Made by a program: the position numbers and the translations under genes | Shown: positions 12,838 to 24,058 of the stretch, piece after piece | How positions within the stretch are numbered: the first letter of the stretch is position 1 | Layout: each line of letters opens with the position of its first letter | Assembly (NCBI GenBank): GCA_015501075.1 | Contig: JADNYJ010000023.1 | Coordinates: 279,065 to 343,064 of the forward strand | Direction of reading: 5' to 3' | Length of the DNA stretch: 64,000 nt | Origin: Gymnopilus junonius | Lineage: Eukaryota; Basidiomycota; Agaricomycetes; Agaricales; Galerinaceae | The notes under the pieces: model-generated | What the model was told of the DNA's origin: nothing | The model's database searches: none | Seen by the model: the letters and a program-made list of their open reading frames with translations, nothing else

Positions 12838-13157
12838 ATGCAACACCTCTCCAACGATACCCCTCTCACCTTCTACTATATCAAGGAGGCTTTTCAGGGC
12901 CCGGATTATGATGAGCAAGGACTTGTGAAGATGTTGGAACGATTCATCGTGCCTGCCTTGCTCAAGTTAGAGGATGGATTAAGGGCTCAGATGGGAGACA
13001 GATTTCGTTGTGTGGACTACAACTACGTCCTCTGGTAAAAGCATTCTAATTTTTTTTGTCATGTACTGAAGGCGCCGATTACAGTGCTGATCATAGGCAT
13101 CTGGAGGCCGGAAAAGATCAAACCATTGTGGTTCGGGCGTATGACCAACACGAGTGA
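12838..13157 (+). CDS. Small spliced protein of unknown function (85 aa)
   Basis: Exon 12838-13034, intron 13035-13096 (GTAAAA..CATAG), exon 13097-13157 ending in TGA. The protein starts MQHLSNDTPLTFYYIKEAF, is acidic/helical-looking (KMLERFIVPALLKLEDGLRA) and ends VVRAYDQHE. I do not recognise a family. A TATA box and a clean leader support expression. The next stretch to 13250 contains further splice-like signals, so a longer isoform is possible. Confidence 0.5.
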
Positions 13158-14358
13158 CATGTCTTCATCTGCATGCTATATACTGAGGTGACTGAAGCAT
13201 TCGATGACTTGAGATCATTCTTTACAATTGGGCCAGGTTTCGGGCACTGGAGGAGACAGAACAGGTGTGCTGTCAGAATTTTGTAGGTGTCTGTTCTGGT
13301 TTGTGCTGTATCTCAGTTCAGAGAACAAGTGTAGGTGATGCTGAGTCTTTACTCTCTGGACTGTCAAAGGAGGTCCATGTGTTCATAAACCCCCCTCTTT
13401 GCTCAGCCATCTTGAGCGGCCTTTTCTTGAGGCTCTAGCAACCTGTACTTATCTATACGAGCTACATGATGTAATCACAAATATTTCCTGTGTGCTATAT
13501 TATAGGTTCCATCCATTTTGCACTGTATATAGAATGTTATGATAATTGATATGTGTGCTTGCAGTATATGGTCTAGCTAAAATTTTATGACCAAGTTGGA
13601 GAATGATCCCCGTGGACAATATAAGTACACACATGAAAGGCAGCTGAGCCAGTGAGAAAAAAATAAGTCAGAATTGTGCCACTTCTTCTTGTCTAATTCA
13701 CATTTATTGAAGCATGGTTATATTGTAAAAAAAGACATGCTTATGACATTTGAATTGCCTGGTAATTATATAAATTTACTAGTCAAGGAAAGATTTGTGA
13801 AAAGCTGCATCTTATAACTGGACATAGGGTGTTCATGTAAACTAAAATTAGCTTGCAGTGTGAGGACTAGCATGGTCATTGTGTGCGATTTGCGTGACAA
13901 ATCGATGTCATTATATGTCAAGGAATGACCTTTCAACGCTATGGATTCCACGATCGAGCATATGCTCGACAGCTGAATGAATATTCAAAATTTCAGCCTC
14001 TATGGAGCTGATTCCATGCAATGTCCACGTGGCTCAAAATATATTTCTCTTGCAATTATTGAACGTGACTGCCAAGTTTCACCCAAATGGCGGTGTAACG
14101 CTGCAAGACGACTTGCTGGCGTGACATTTCAGAATTCCAGAAAGCGCCAGCTTCGAGTTTGTGACCAAATACATTTCGGCCTAAATGAAAGACGTTAATC
14201 TCCAGGCTATGAGGGTTCCGAGGAAGAATGGCAAAGCAATTTTGAAGCGAAGTTCAACGCTTGTCGTGCATGATGCAAGTATGAAGGACACCACTGATTG
14301 GCTAATCACTGCGATATTCTTAGCGTGATCGAGTGCATGTGGCTGTGCAAGAAAAAGG
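13158..14358. other. AT-rich intergenic region upstream of PWP2
   Basis: No supported gene. It contains the second copy of the 29-bp repeat and short shadow ORFs only. The final part before 14359 should include the PWP2 promoter; no clear TATA box is seen. Confidence 0.5.
13894..13922 (+). repeat. 29-bp direct repeat, copy 2
   Basis: Identical to 3571-3599, same strand. It lies 437 bp upstream of the PWP2 start; flanking sequences of the two copies are unrelated. Confidence 0.85.
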
Positions 14359-17300
14359 ATGAAGGCGAACTACAAGGTGAGCGTAGCTTTGCATTCCAAG
14401 ACGAATTGTTTCCGATCTTCCCTAGTTTTCCAACATCTGCGGGACAGTTTATCGGCAAGGGAACATAGTGTTCAATCATGATGGAAACTCTTTGTATAGT
14501 CCGGTCGGAAATCGTGTCTCGGTGTTCGATCTTGTCAAGTGCGTACTTGGATCGTTTCTTGCAGTTTGTTTCTTATACTGACTTGGGTCCTGACCAGTAA
14601 CAAGTCGTTCACTTTTCCGTTTGAGAACCGCAAAAACATTGCCGCTATTGCATTGAGTCCGGATGGAAACGTTCTCGTTTCGGTTGACGAAGGTCAGCTT
14701 TTAAAATCCTTAATCAATGCCCAATGCTTTATGCTGAAAATTTTATTCGTACGCAGATGGTCGCGCACTTTTAGTAAATGCTCGTAGAGGAGTTGTTCTG
14801 CATCATTTCAACTTCCACAAATCCGTCAAGGATATCCAATTCTCTCCAGATGGACAGTACGTCACGCCCAGTCATTATCTCAGTGCATCTGAGGTAAACT
14901 TATATGCTAGGTACATTGCTGTAACTCACGGAGCTCACGTACAAGTTTGGCGGACACCCAATCACTTGTTGCGCGAATTTGCACCTTTCGTTCTTCACCG
15001 AACATACACAGGACACCATGACGATGTATTGAGCATACAGTGGTCACCGGATTCACAGTACGTTTTCAAGACGTTACATTATTTATCTGCCTAATCTTCG
15101 ATAAATCAAATCTATAGATACTTCATCACAACTTCAAGAGACATGACTGCACGACTTTTCACGTTAAATCCATTGGAAGGATTCCGCCCAAAAACATTCG
15201 CTGGACACAAAGATGCGGTATTAGGTGCTTACTTTGCTGCGGATGGTAATTCAGTACGTTACACTGTCCCTGCTCTCATCCTCTACTGTGCTGAGCAATT
15301 CATTTCCAGATTTATACTGTGAGCAAAGACGGGGCTGTCTTTACATGGAAAGCAAAGGAGTCTTCAGACGAGGAAAACTCCGACTACGATGAGCCAGTCG
15401 CCTCGACTTCCAATGGCATATCCCGAGATTTGGGTAACCGGATAGCAAACACAAGGTGGGGCGTACACAGACGGCACTACTTCAACCAACCTGGAACGAA
15501 GGTTGTATGCTCCACTTTCCATGCTGCTTCCGACCTCCTCGTTGTTGGATTTTCAACAGGAGTCTTCGGGTTATGGGAGATGCCTGCCTTCTCCAACATT
15601 CATACCCTCAGCATATCTCAAGAAAAGATTTCTTCGGTGGCTATTAGCCCCTCTGGTGAATGGTTGGCGTTCGGCGCCAGAAAACTTGGTCAATTGCTCG
15701 TGTGGGAGTGGCAGTCGGAATCATATGTCTTAAAACAACAAGGACACTACTTCGACATGAACACACTCGCGTATGCGCCCGACGGCCAGACGATTGCCAC
15801 AGGAGGCGACGACGGAAAGGTCAAAGTTTGGTCGACATATTCTGGATTCTGTTTCGTGACGTTCACGGAGCACAGTGCGCCTATATCTTCTGTGGCCTTC
15901 GCAAAACAAGGAAGCGTTCTATTCTCAGCCTCTTTAGACGGTACCGTTCGTGCATATGACCTCATCCGCTATCGCAACTTCCGCACCTTTACCTCGCCTT
16001 CACCTGTCCAATTTTCCTGCCTTGCCGTCGACCCATCAGGAGAAGTCGTAGCAGCTGGTTCCACAGATTCATTTGAAGTCTTCCTGTGGTCGGTACAAAC
16101 GGGAAAGTTGCTGGATGTTATGGCAGGCCACACTGGGCCAGTTAGTTCACTTGCCTTCTCTCCTTCTGGCGCAAACCAGCTGGCAAGTGGATCTTGGGAT
16201 AAGACTATGCGTATATGGAATGTCTTCGGTCGTTCTGGTGCCGTAGAACCCTTCTCATTGAATTCCGACATCCTGGCTCTGGCTTTCCGACCAGACGGAA
16301 AAGAGGTTGCTGTATCGACGCTAGATGGGCAGATAACGTTCTTTGATATTCAAGAAAGCAAGCAGCTGAACGTCATCGATGGGAGGAAGGACGTTTCTGG
16401 TGGACGAAAGCTTGATGATCGCGTCTCGGCAGCGAACAATGCTTCTGGGAAGTCATACAATAGTCTGGCATATACTGCCGATGGCCGCTGTCTTCTAGCA
16501 GGTGGAAGCAGCAAGTATGTTGTGCTGTACGACGTTAGAGAGGGAGAAGGCGTGATGGTCAAGAAGTTCCAGGTCTCAGAAAATCTATCACTAGATGGCA
16601 CGCAGGAATTTCTGGATAGCAGGAGGGTCAACGAAGCCGGAATTAACATCGACCTTATCGATGATAGAGATGGTAGCGACCTCGAGGATAGGTTGGATAT
16701 AAGTTTACCTGGCGCTAGTCGTGGTGCGGGTGACATGTCCATCCGTCGGTACCGGCAAGAGGCTCGGACGAAATGCGTTAGATTCTCTCCTACAGGCCGC
16801 GCTTGGGCAACAGCCTCAACAGAAGGCCTGCTCATCTACTCACTTGACGAAACAGTCACATTTGATCCTTTCGACCTTTCCATCGACTTGACTCCACAAT
16901 CTGTGCTCCAAGTCCTTGCCGATCACGAGTACCTCAAAGCACTCGTCATGGCGTTCCGTCTCAATGAAAGGCCCCTCATTCAACGGGTTTACGAAAATAT
17001 TCCACGCGGAGACGTTCGGTTAATTGCGCGTCAGCTCCCAGTCATTTACGTTCCGCTGCTTCTGCGCTTCGTTGGAGAACACCTAGACAAGAGTCCTCAT
17101 TTGGAGTTTGACCTTGTGTGGGTAAACACGCTTCTCATGGCCCATGGTAGACTCCTGCGCGACCGTTCTGGAGAGTTCGCTAGTGTCTTTAGAGTGCTCC
17201 AGAAGGGGTTAGGTGACTTCGAGCAATCGATAGCAAAATTGTGAGTTTCCAATTTCTTATCTTGAACTTTCTTTGCCTCCTTCACGTCGGCACATAGAGG

Positions 17301-17478
17301 CAAGACACAACCTTCTGTTTTTGCCTCGCTTTTATTCTGTTTCTACTCCTCTATTGCGTAGGACATAGGCTAATTTTTGCGTCATAGGTGCGAAGAAAAT
17401 ACATCGACGCTCACTTACTTGATCGACCAGACAAAAATAAATCCGGAAAAGGACGTCGAGATGATCTCGGCGCCGTAA
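14359..17478 (+). CDS. PWP2: Pwp2/Utp1, WD40 component of the U3 snoRNP (90S pre-ribosome)
   Basis: Eight exons: 14359-14376, 14426-14538, 14598-14692, 14757-14856, 14911-15057, 15118-15253, 15310-17240 and 17388-17478, giving 876 aa, close to the usual family length. The N-terminus (MKANYKFSNICGTVYRQGN) and the following SPVGNRVSVFDL match Pwp2 proteins. Two WD40 propellers follow, with typical GH..WD-type strands such as VAGHTGPVSSLAFSPSG-style repeats. An acidic linker (SSDEENSDYDEP) follows blade 7. The C-terminal Utp12 domain lies around 16860-17440. The family acts in the nucleolus in the UTP-B subcomplex for 18S rRNA processing. No damage is seen; this is a housekeeping anchor for the window. 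Confidence 0.95.
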
Positions 17479-18026
17479 AATGACTCGTTACTCCATCTTC
17501 CAAGGCTCTCTTATGGTATGGCGGATAGCAAGACTTGTGCCTGTCGCAGTTGCAGAACGGCACTTTGTATCATTGCATGGGTCTTTTTAAGAGCTGGTGG
17601 TGTGCAGTTATCCGCATCGTGTGTGGGGCTGATATATACTTCTGGTAGCACGTTGCGAGAAGTTGGCTTCACGAGATACTAGAGCTGTCGACTACTTGCC
17701 TTTCAGCTTTATCCAGAAGCTACTCATGATACCTGCTATTATAGCGGAGCTGAAGGATCTCTGTTTTACAAAATGTACGAGAATACAAATGGGTTTTGTA
17801 AACACTGAAAGAAATATAATTTACTTATGTGATTTGATAGGGCTGACATTAGTCGGCAGGGCCATAAGAAACTCGAAGATTCATGAGCGCTACTCAAAGG
17901 TGGCTCTCTTCAATCTATTGTCTCCCTGCCTACTTAGAAGGCGCTTGTTGCTGCGCACGGGCTTCCATTTCCCTCACTATTGAACGAGGACATGCTCAGA
18001 AAAACCTGAAATCAAAATCTGAAGGG

Positions 18027-18276
18027 CTAGAAAGACACACTATTTTCTCGGCCAGCCTTGCTTGTTCCTTCCGCCTTATAGCCAGCCCAATAGACTAAGC
18101 CCGTCAGAAACGCCAATCCTCCGGCACCGATAAGCTTGGAAATTTAGCCTGAAATTCCTTTGGTCGGGTAAGACGTCTCTACGTACCATTGTTCTGTTGC
18201 TGTTCCCCTCATTCATGAGCCTGTTCCCTGCGCTGCCCATCGCGCCTACATTGCGGACCATACGAGAAGCGAACAT
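18027..18276 (-). CDS. 65-aa single-pass membrane microprotein, possibly mitochondrial
   Basis: Exon 18187-18276, intron 18135-18186 (GTACGT..CCAAG), exon 18027-18134 ending in TAG. The first exon encodes MFASRMVRNVGAMGSAGNRL, Arg-bearing and poor in acidic residues, which resembles a mitochondrial targeting sequence. The second encodes one hydrophobic segment (LIGAGGLAFLTGLVYWAGYK) and a short polar tail. No family recognised. It is too short for standard ORF calling, and support rests on the frame-preserving splice and the coherent topology. It lies convergent with PWP2. Confidence 0.5.
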
Positions 18277-18565
18277 GTTTTCAAAATTGACAAGGGCGTG
18301 CAACTGGAATGGAATGAAATATTCTGTGAGACTGCGTCGAGATTGGGGCCCCACTTGCATATATATATTCGTGGTTTCCTGACGTCATGCTCTAATAATT
18401 CACGAGTGGGTCAAGTAATTCAAAAGATGAATCATTCAGAAAGCCTCAGACACGGTAAGACCCACCTAACACGTGAGCCACTTGACCAATCACGTGATTA
18501 AACGTACTGAGCTGGGTCGGTTTAACTTGTCATTTCAATTTGAAATTATTGAATTCAACTCTATA

Positions 18566-19214
18566 CAGTCTACTGACACTCCTTGGGACAACTTTTATTA
18601 ATTCGAAATTTTATTCAGCATATGACAGAATTAAGCTACAAAGATTGTACAGCTGTGTACCTAAGGTCCTTAAGCATACATTAACAATAGAAACAGTTTG
18701 AGAGAAGGCCTGAATGCTTCGAAAAGTCGTTGCCGCGAGAGAGAGCTGAAATGTCACAATTGCGGTTCCTTGGGACAGTGTGACGCGGCCAAATTTGAAC
18801 CGAATTGACGGCGCGTTCTCATGCCATCAGTCAACAGACTGTGTCACGCATCTTGGACTCGACGCGACTTTGCGTGTTTTAAGCCCATTTCTCTGTTAAT
18901 TCTTCGCATTCGAGGTATTTTGTGAAGAGGAGATGCTTAGCTACTGACTGATCTAATTATTTTGACGAAATTTTGCCTGTATCGAGTACACCTTCATGAA
19001 AGAAAAGTATAATGGTTAAAAATAGCCCGTGTTCTCAGATAATTTTGCCCTAGACCTTCGTCATATTGCCCAATGAGTCTGATTTTTGGTACGAACGTAG
19101 AATACAACGAGATCTTTAATATTTCAAAAGGAAAAACCGGACGGAGAAAAATTGCGGCCGAAATACCCATTTGTCCCAAGGAACGTCAGTGTCCCACGGA
19201 GCGTCAGTAGACTG
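18566..19214. mobile_element. MITE with inverted ends and TA target duplication
   Basis: The left end CAGTCTACTGACACTCC is matched at the right end, inverted, by GTCAGTAGACTG, with two mismatches over about 25 bp (inner CCTTGGGACA versus CCGTGGGACA). TA dinucleotides flank both sides (18564-18565, 19215-19216). There is no coding capacity. Extra copies of the core TTCCTTGGGACA occur at 18766-18777 and, inverted, at 19172-19183, which look like subterminal transposase-binding repeats. CAGT termini with TA duplication suggest a Tc1/mariner/pogo-type parent element. Confidence 0.8.
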
Positions 19215-19216
19215 TA

Positions 19217-22200
19217 CTCCCAACAGTCAACTTACCACAGAAATCAGGCTTTCAAAATTTCAACCCCGGTACCCACGCGACATCCACCTTTGCTTCGTCT
19301 CATGGATTACGTGACATTTCTCATTCTATCACAATCTTCAAGTTCTATTTGTTCTGTAAATGCTGTCAGTGTGACATCCCGGTGTAAAGCGCCATTTGAA
19401 CTTTCTTTTGTTGATACCGTCGCTTCCAATAGACGTGTGCCAGACACTGTCGCCCAGTCAAGAAAACCTCTCCCCTACGGATCATGATCAGATCTCAAAA
19501 GCTACTGTGCTTGAGGATTCCATATCGTGCTATCACACTAACGACGTCATAAACCATGCGGAGGCTATGCTTGACTGATTTTATACAAGCCTCGAGGCTT
19601 CCGTTTCTCGCCTGGTATGAGCGGAAAGAAAACATATCTATTCTCGTATGTTTTCTTCCGATCTTCGTCGTGTTTGACATAGGCTTGGATCTATCATGTC
19701 TTTCTCCAAAGCTGTGAGAAGGTCTGCACTGCCAAAACGAATGTGACATAAATCGCCAATTATCCACCTTGAAGGTGACTTCGACTATCGCGGCTTTACA
19801 ATGGCGCTGAAGAGAACAATTGAATTGGGTTGACCATCACGTTCAAAAAAAAGGTACCTTTTTCAAAGCATACTATATCATCTCAGTCATCCGGCGTTCG
19901 ATAGTTTCTTCCCGGTTGGTGAGGATTACACGCGTTTGTCTGCGAAGTTGCAGCTAGAAATACATGCTAAGTTTTCGACTACTTATGCACCCGAGAATGG
20001 TTCTTCGCAAATTCTTCCAAAAATGCTGGCAGTCTTACGGTATGTACGACAGGCTGCCATCCCGTTAGTCTGGGACATCCAATAGCATTCATCGGGGGCT
20101 GATTTGTCTGAAGGAAATGGGGTGCAACTCAGATCTGGTCGGGCACTCGTGGGTCGTGGGTCATCAAATTCCACGCTATTCCTCTGTCTTTCAGCGCGCT
20201 CCGAACTTTACTTACCTTCTGTGGGACTGTATAGGACCCGTATCTTTAGATGCTGTGCTATGAGCTCATTCGATCGTGGTTGATTGTCCGCGACGGGGGC
20301 TTCTTTTCTTCTAATTTTTATCATCCAGCGATGGTCACATGAACCAAGTTTATCGAATATTTCGCCACCTCTGACGTCTGAGGAAAGGAACGGACGGCCC
20401 AACTTAAAAGACTCTACAAAGATAACCTTCCGGTCTCAGGTATGAACAAAACAAAGTTGATCGCAGCAAAGGTAACCCGTTTCGCAAGCCCTGCATTGAC
20501 ATTTCTTGATCGGCCACTTCTTCCTGTCGAAATTCCGTTGATGTTAACCCCTTATTCCGTGGCAAGTGACATTAAGCAGCCTCCGTCATCTCCATATCTC
20601 CTCTTGACTTCTCACGAAATCCTATGCAGGGTGAGGCATATCATAACGTCCAACGTTTTGCCATAAGCTCGGAAGATCAAGAAGTTTCTTAAAGATGTCT
20701 TGCGCGGGATGTGCTCGGAGTTCGGTGGTCGTGTACACGACGAAGGTTAAGATGCCATTCTTTTACACTATTCCTATGAGACCATGATAATCATTCATTC
20801 GACATGCCAGGGATTCAATGCAATATGGTTCCCGACAGATCAGAATAGAGTCCCCCGTCGTTCGAGTGATCCTGGGCATTTGGTCTTAATTCCTCGGTGC
20901 GACGACACCAGAACGAGCATGGTAACGTTAGCTCGCGAGCCAGTCTTTCAATTCAGGAAGTCTGAACCACCTGATATTTAAAATATCATAAAATTCAAAC
21001 TGATCTGTGTTAAGCATATCTTCTGGAAGAGCTATTGCAGAAATTAGCGATGAGCGCTTCTTCAATGGAAAACAATTTTTAAGTAGTATGCGACTCACAG
21101 TTTTATTGTATAGGGGAAGACTATCACTCATTTGCATAGCCAGCAACGAGTATTGCAGGCTAGCTTTTTGATTTCGGTATAATCAGTTAACTAAGCCTAG
21201 GGAAAAAGAATGCTCTGGAGGACTCAGACCTGGTTGTCAATAGCCTTTGCTGTACAAGTTGGCAGCAACTAGCAGTAGACCCTCGAACTTAACCTAAATT
21301 CCAGAAGTGAACAAGGAGAGAACCAGAAAGTTAGTTTAAGGGTTTGCTTGGTATATCAACAAATTAGTCTACTGCCTACCTTCATTAGCTACAGGCACAT
21401 TAGGTCTAGGCCACTTCAGACTACTTACGACGAAATCGGACTTGAGACGGCCTCAAGGGAGTACAAACGCCTCTGAAAATGTACCGCAACCGTCAAAATC
21501 ACCATGTAACACCACAATGCGCATTGGCGGCAGGGGGCTTATAGGAAGGGAGCTGGGAGCTACTATGCATAAGGCTGACGATATTGCGCCCATCTGAACA
21601 AATACAAAAAAAAAGGCGTGGCCCACAACCATAAATAATATACGATTCGGACCTTGACTGCAAGTTCCGAATCCGAAAGAGCCCGCGGCAGTGGTTTAAA
21701 TACTCTAGACACAAGGCCTTTCCGACACATGTATCATCGGAGAGAATCACTCACAAATGGGGTGTGTCGATATGCCAGGTCTCTGTTGCCTTCCTCATCG
21801 CCCCGAGCGAGCGCTCCTGCAGGGAAGGATAGTTTGAACCCTCTTTTAGGTTTGCAGGAAGGTGACTAATTCCGTTTCAAGTTGGCGATATGGAGTGCAC
21901 TATTCGTTGACCAGTAAGTATTTCAAGCAAGTACAAGATGATTAGAATTACCAAACTTCTGCTTCGGTTTTGAGTCTAAAAAATTAGAATTAAACAATTG
22001 GCTGCCAGCCAACGGAGTCATTATATATATTGCGATAACTATGTGACTTTGGTGTAATCACAATCGAGTAAGAATCATAGAATACGGGTCGAGATTCAGA
22101 GAGCCAGGGGGCACAAGTATAGATCATTACCACCGGCCTGCAAGGGTGCAATAAAAATAAATGGACATTTGTGAAAGTGCCCTTCAAGATTACTAACCGG

Positions 22201-23517
22201 TTGGTACGGATACAAACCCCGTTCACGAGTGGAATGAGTAAAGGATTTGAAAGACATGACTTCGAATGTGATCTTCCCAACAGCTACTTGAAAAGATACG
22301 GGTTATTAAGCACATTTTGTGGTCAATCTTCAAGTAAAACGTAAACGTACTAGGGATTGATATGTAGTGTAAATCCGAGGCGTTTTGCGATCAGCTCGCG
22401 CAGGTTGAGTGAGCCCGCCCCACAGGGTGAGCAGCTCAGGACATGATTCCGACTGCGGATAGGGCAAGCCTTCACACTGTTGACAACGCACTAGAAAAAA
22501 TAGGCATCTCGGGTATCACATTTCCGTACAGCTTCTCCACCTTTGGGCTATGTATATATAACAGCAAGCGTTTGGGGGTGGTTTTGCGCGATATCACTGC
22601 GTGGCAGGGAAGGCTGTTCAACTGTCGAGTAACATGACCAGGAATGCCTGCGTCTTGTGCTGATAACCATAATCACTAAGGCATTTGAACTGAATGTAGA
22701 TGTGATAGAATACTCACATATCGTGTTCTTCGCTAGGGTGTATCTAATAAGGGCGACAGAAACAATGGCGCTCTGTTGCGCTCGGACATTAGCTTTCTGC
22801 TAAGTCGGATAGGCAGTTGACATGTCGCTGTTGCTTTAATATCAAAGGTCGGGAAATCAAGGTATTCAAGAGCGACGTGCATTAAATTTACATGACAGCC
22901 CTGGGATTGCGGAACGGCGGAAAAGACGTAGGACAGATAGGATAGAGCAGAATCTGGGGAATAACTCCTTCGTGACGTTGTGCAGTATGTTAACCTTGCA
23001 TCGGAACCGTCCTGCCGTATTCAGGGGTGTTCGTAAATACTTGCGATTGACTGTCGGACTGGAAGGCTTTAAACCCTTGTTCGCGCCGCGGCAGGCTATC
23101 AGCGGTATCTTATATGTCCCGGCTGTCACCAGGCAGCCCGAATATGTTTCATTTCGCAGACAAAGATGAAAGAACAAATCTGAGCATTGAAAGGATGTGT
23201 TGGTTCTGAAAGATCCGAGACGGAGACTTTCTTAAGTTTTGCAGTGTAATTCTGCCTTCATTGGGGCTCTGCATCATGGAGGAGAGGATTAAGGAGGAGA
23301 TGATGATACAAAGCTAACTCCAAGCCTCGTTTGTGCTGATGTCAGAGAGGCGTGGATTTGCGAGAATTCGTGAAACGCAGACAATCGATGAGTAAAAGCG
23401 TTGTGACACAGATCAACCCGATATGGAAGTGTGACAAACAGCTGAGCCGGTGCGCCCGGCCAAGTGAGCCAGATCTCGTATAAGATCCATCTTGATCTGC
23501 CGAGTATGTCATCGACG
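19217..23517. other. Gene-poor stretch, no supported feature
   Basis: Only short ORFs on all frames, none with a recognisable motif, splice structure or promoter. No tRNA, rRNA or obvious transposon ends found by eye. Confidence 0.5.
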
Positions 23518-23527
23518 TATAAAATCC
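23518..23527 (+). promoter_or_regulatory. TATA box and CT-rich leader of the 23648 gene
   Basis: GTATAAAATC is followed by a CT-rich leader (23530-23640) free of ATG and then the ATG at 23648. This is the clearest core promoter in the surrounding 9 kb. Confidence 0.55.
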
Positions 23528-23647
23528 CCTCACCAATTTTCTGTCCTCGTCGTCGACTGCAACTCATCCACAGCAACAACTGGTTAACTTCCTCCCCTCT
23601 CCACAACGACAGCCCGCAATCTACGACACCCGTTCATACAACTTGCA

Positions 23648-24058
23648 ATGCCAGGCGCCGTAGTCGGAAATGCTACTAGGATTTGGGAGCTGAACGTCCA
23701 CTGGGCGCTGTATAGCCAGTGCGGTATCTGGGATCCCAAAGGTCGAGGTGTCGACATCTGGGAGTGCATCCGGGATCGTGAGCTCCTGTTCTTTCGCCCC
23801 TTTCCTTCAGTCAACTCACCGCCTTTCGTTTCATTCCTAGATGACTCAACACCAGGTACTCAGGTGTGTTTCATCGCTCGCCTCTGTTTTATTATCATCC
23901 TTACAATATTTTGGTCTGCCTTAGCCTCCAAACGCATTGTACTGGAGGTATGTTGCCCGAAGATGACCGTGGCCTTGTACGATGCATGCGTCGTTCAACA
24001 AAATCATACCCAGTCCCATTGTCGGGACCGCCATGAGTCATACCCGCCCCCTATATAG
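23648..24058 (+). CDS. Small spliced protein of unknown function
   Basis: ATG 23648 opens MPGAVVGNATRIWELNVHWA, followed by a Trp-rich stretch (LYSQCGIWDPKGRGVDIWE). A GTGAGC donor at about 23779 and an ATTCCTAG acceptor near 23840 give a micro-exon of about 15 nt, then GTACTC..CTTAG leads to a third exon starting near 23926. Joined, the frame can run to TAG at 24056-24058. The 3' structure is uncertain. No family recognised. The strong promoter context is the main support. Confidence 0.45.
   Translation: MPGAVVGNATRIWELNVHWALYSQCGIWDPKGRGVDIWECIRDRELLFFRPFPSVNSPPFVSFLDDSTPGTQVCFIARLCFIIILTIFWSALASKRIVLEVCCPKMTVALYDACVVQQNHTQSHCRDRHESYPPPI

Noticed and set aside
3571..13922. Reading the 29-bp repeats as LTRs of one retrotransposon
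   Set aside because: Far too short, no TG..CA ends, and no reverse transcriptase or gag between them.
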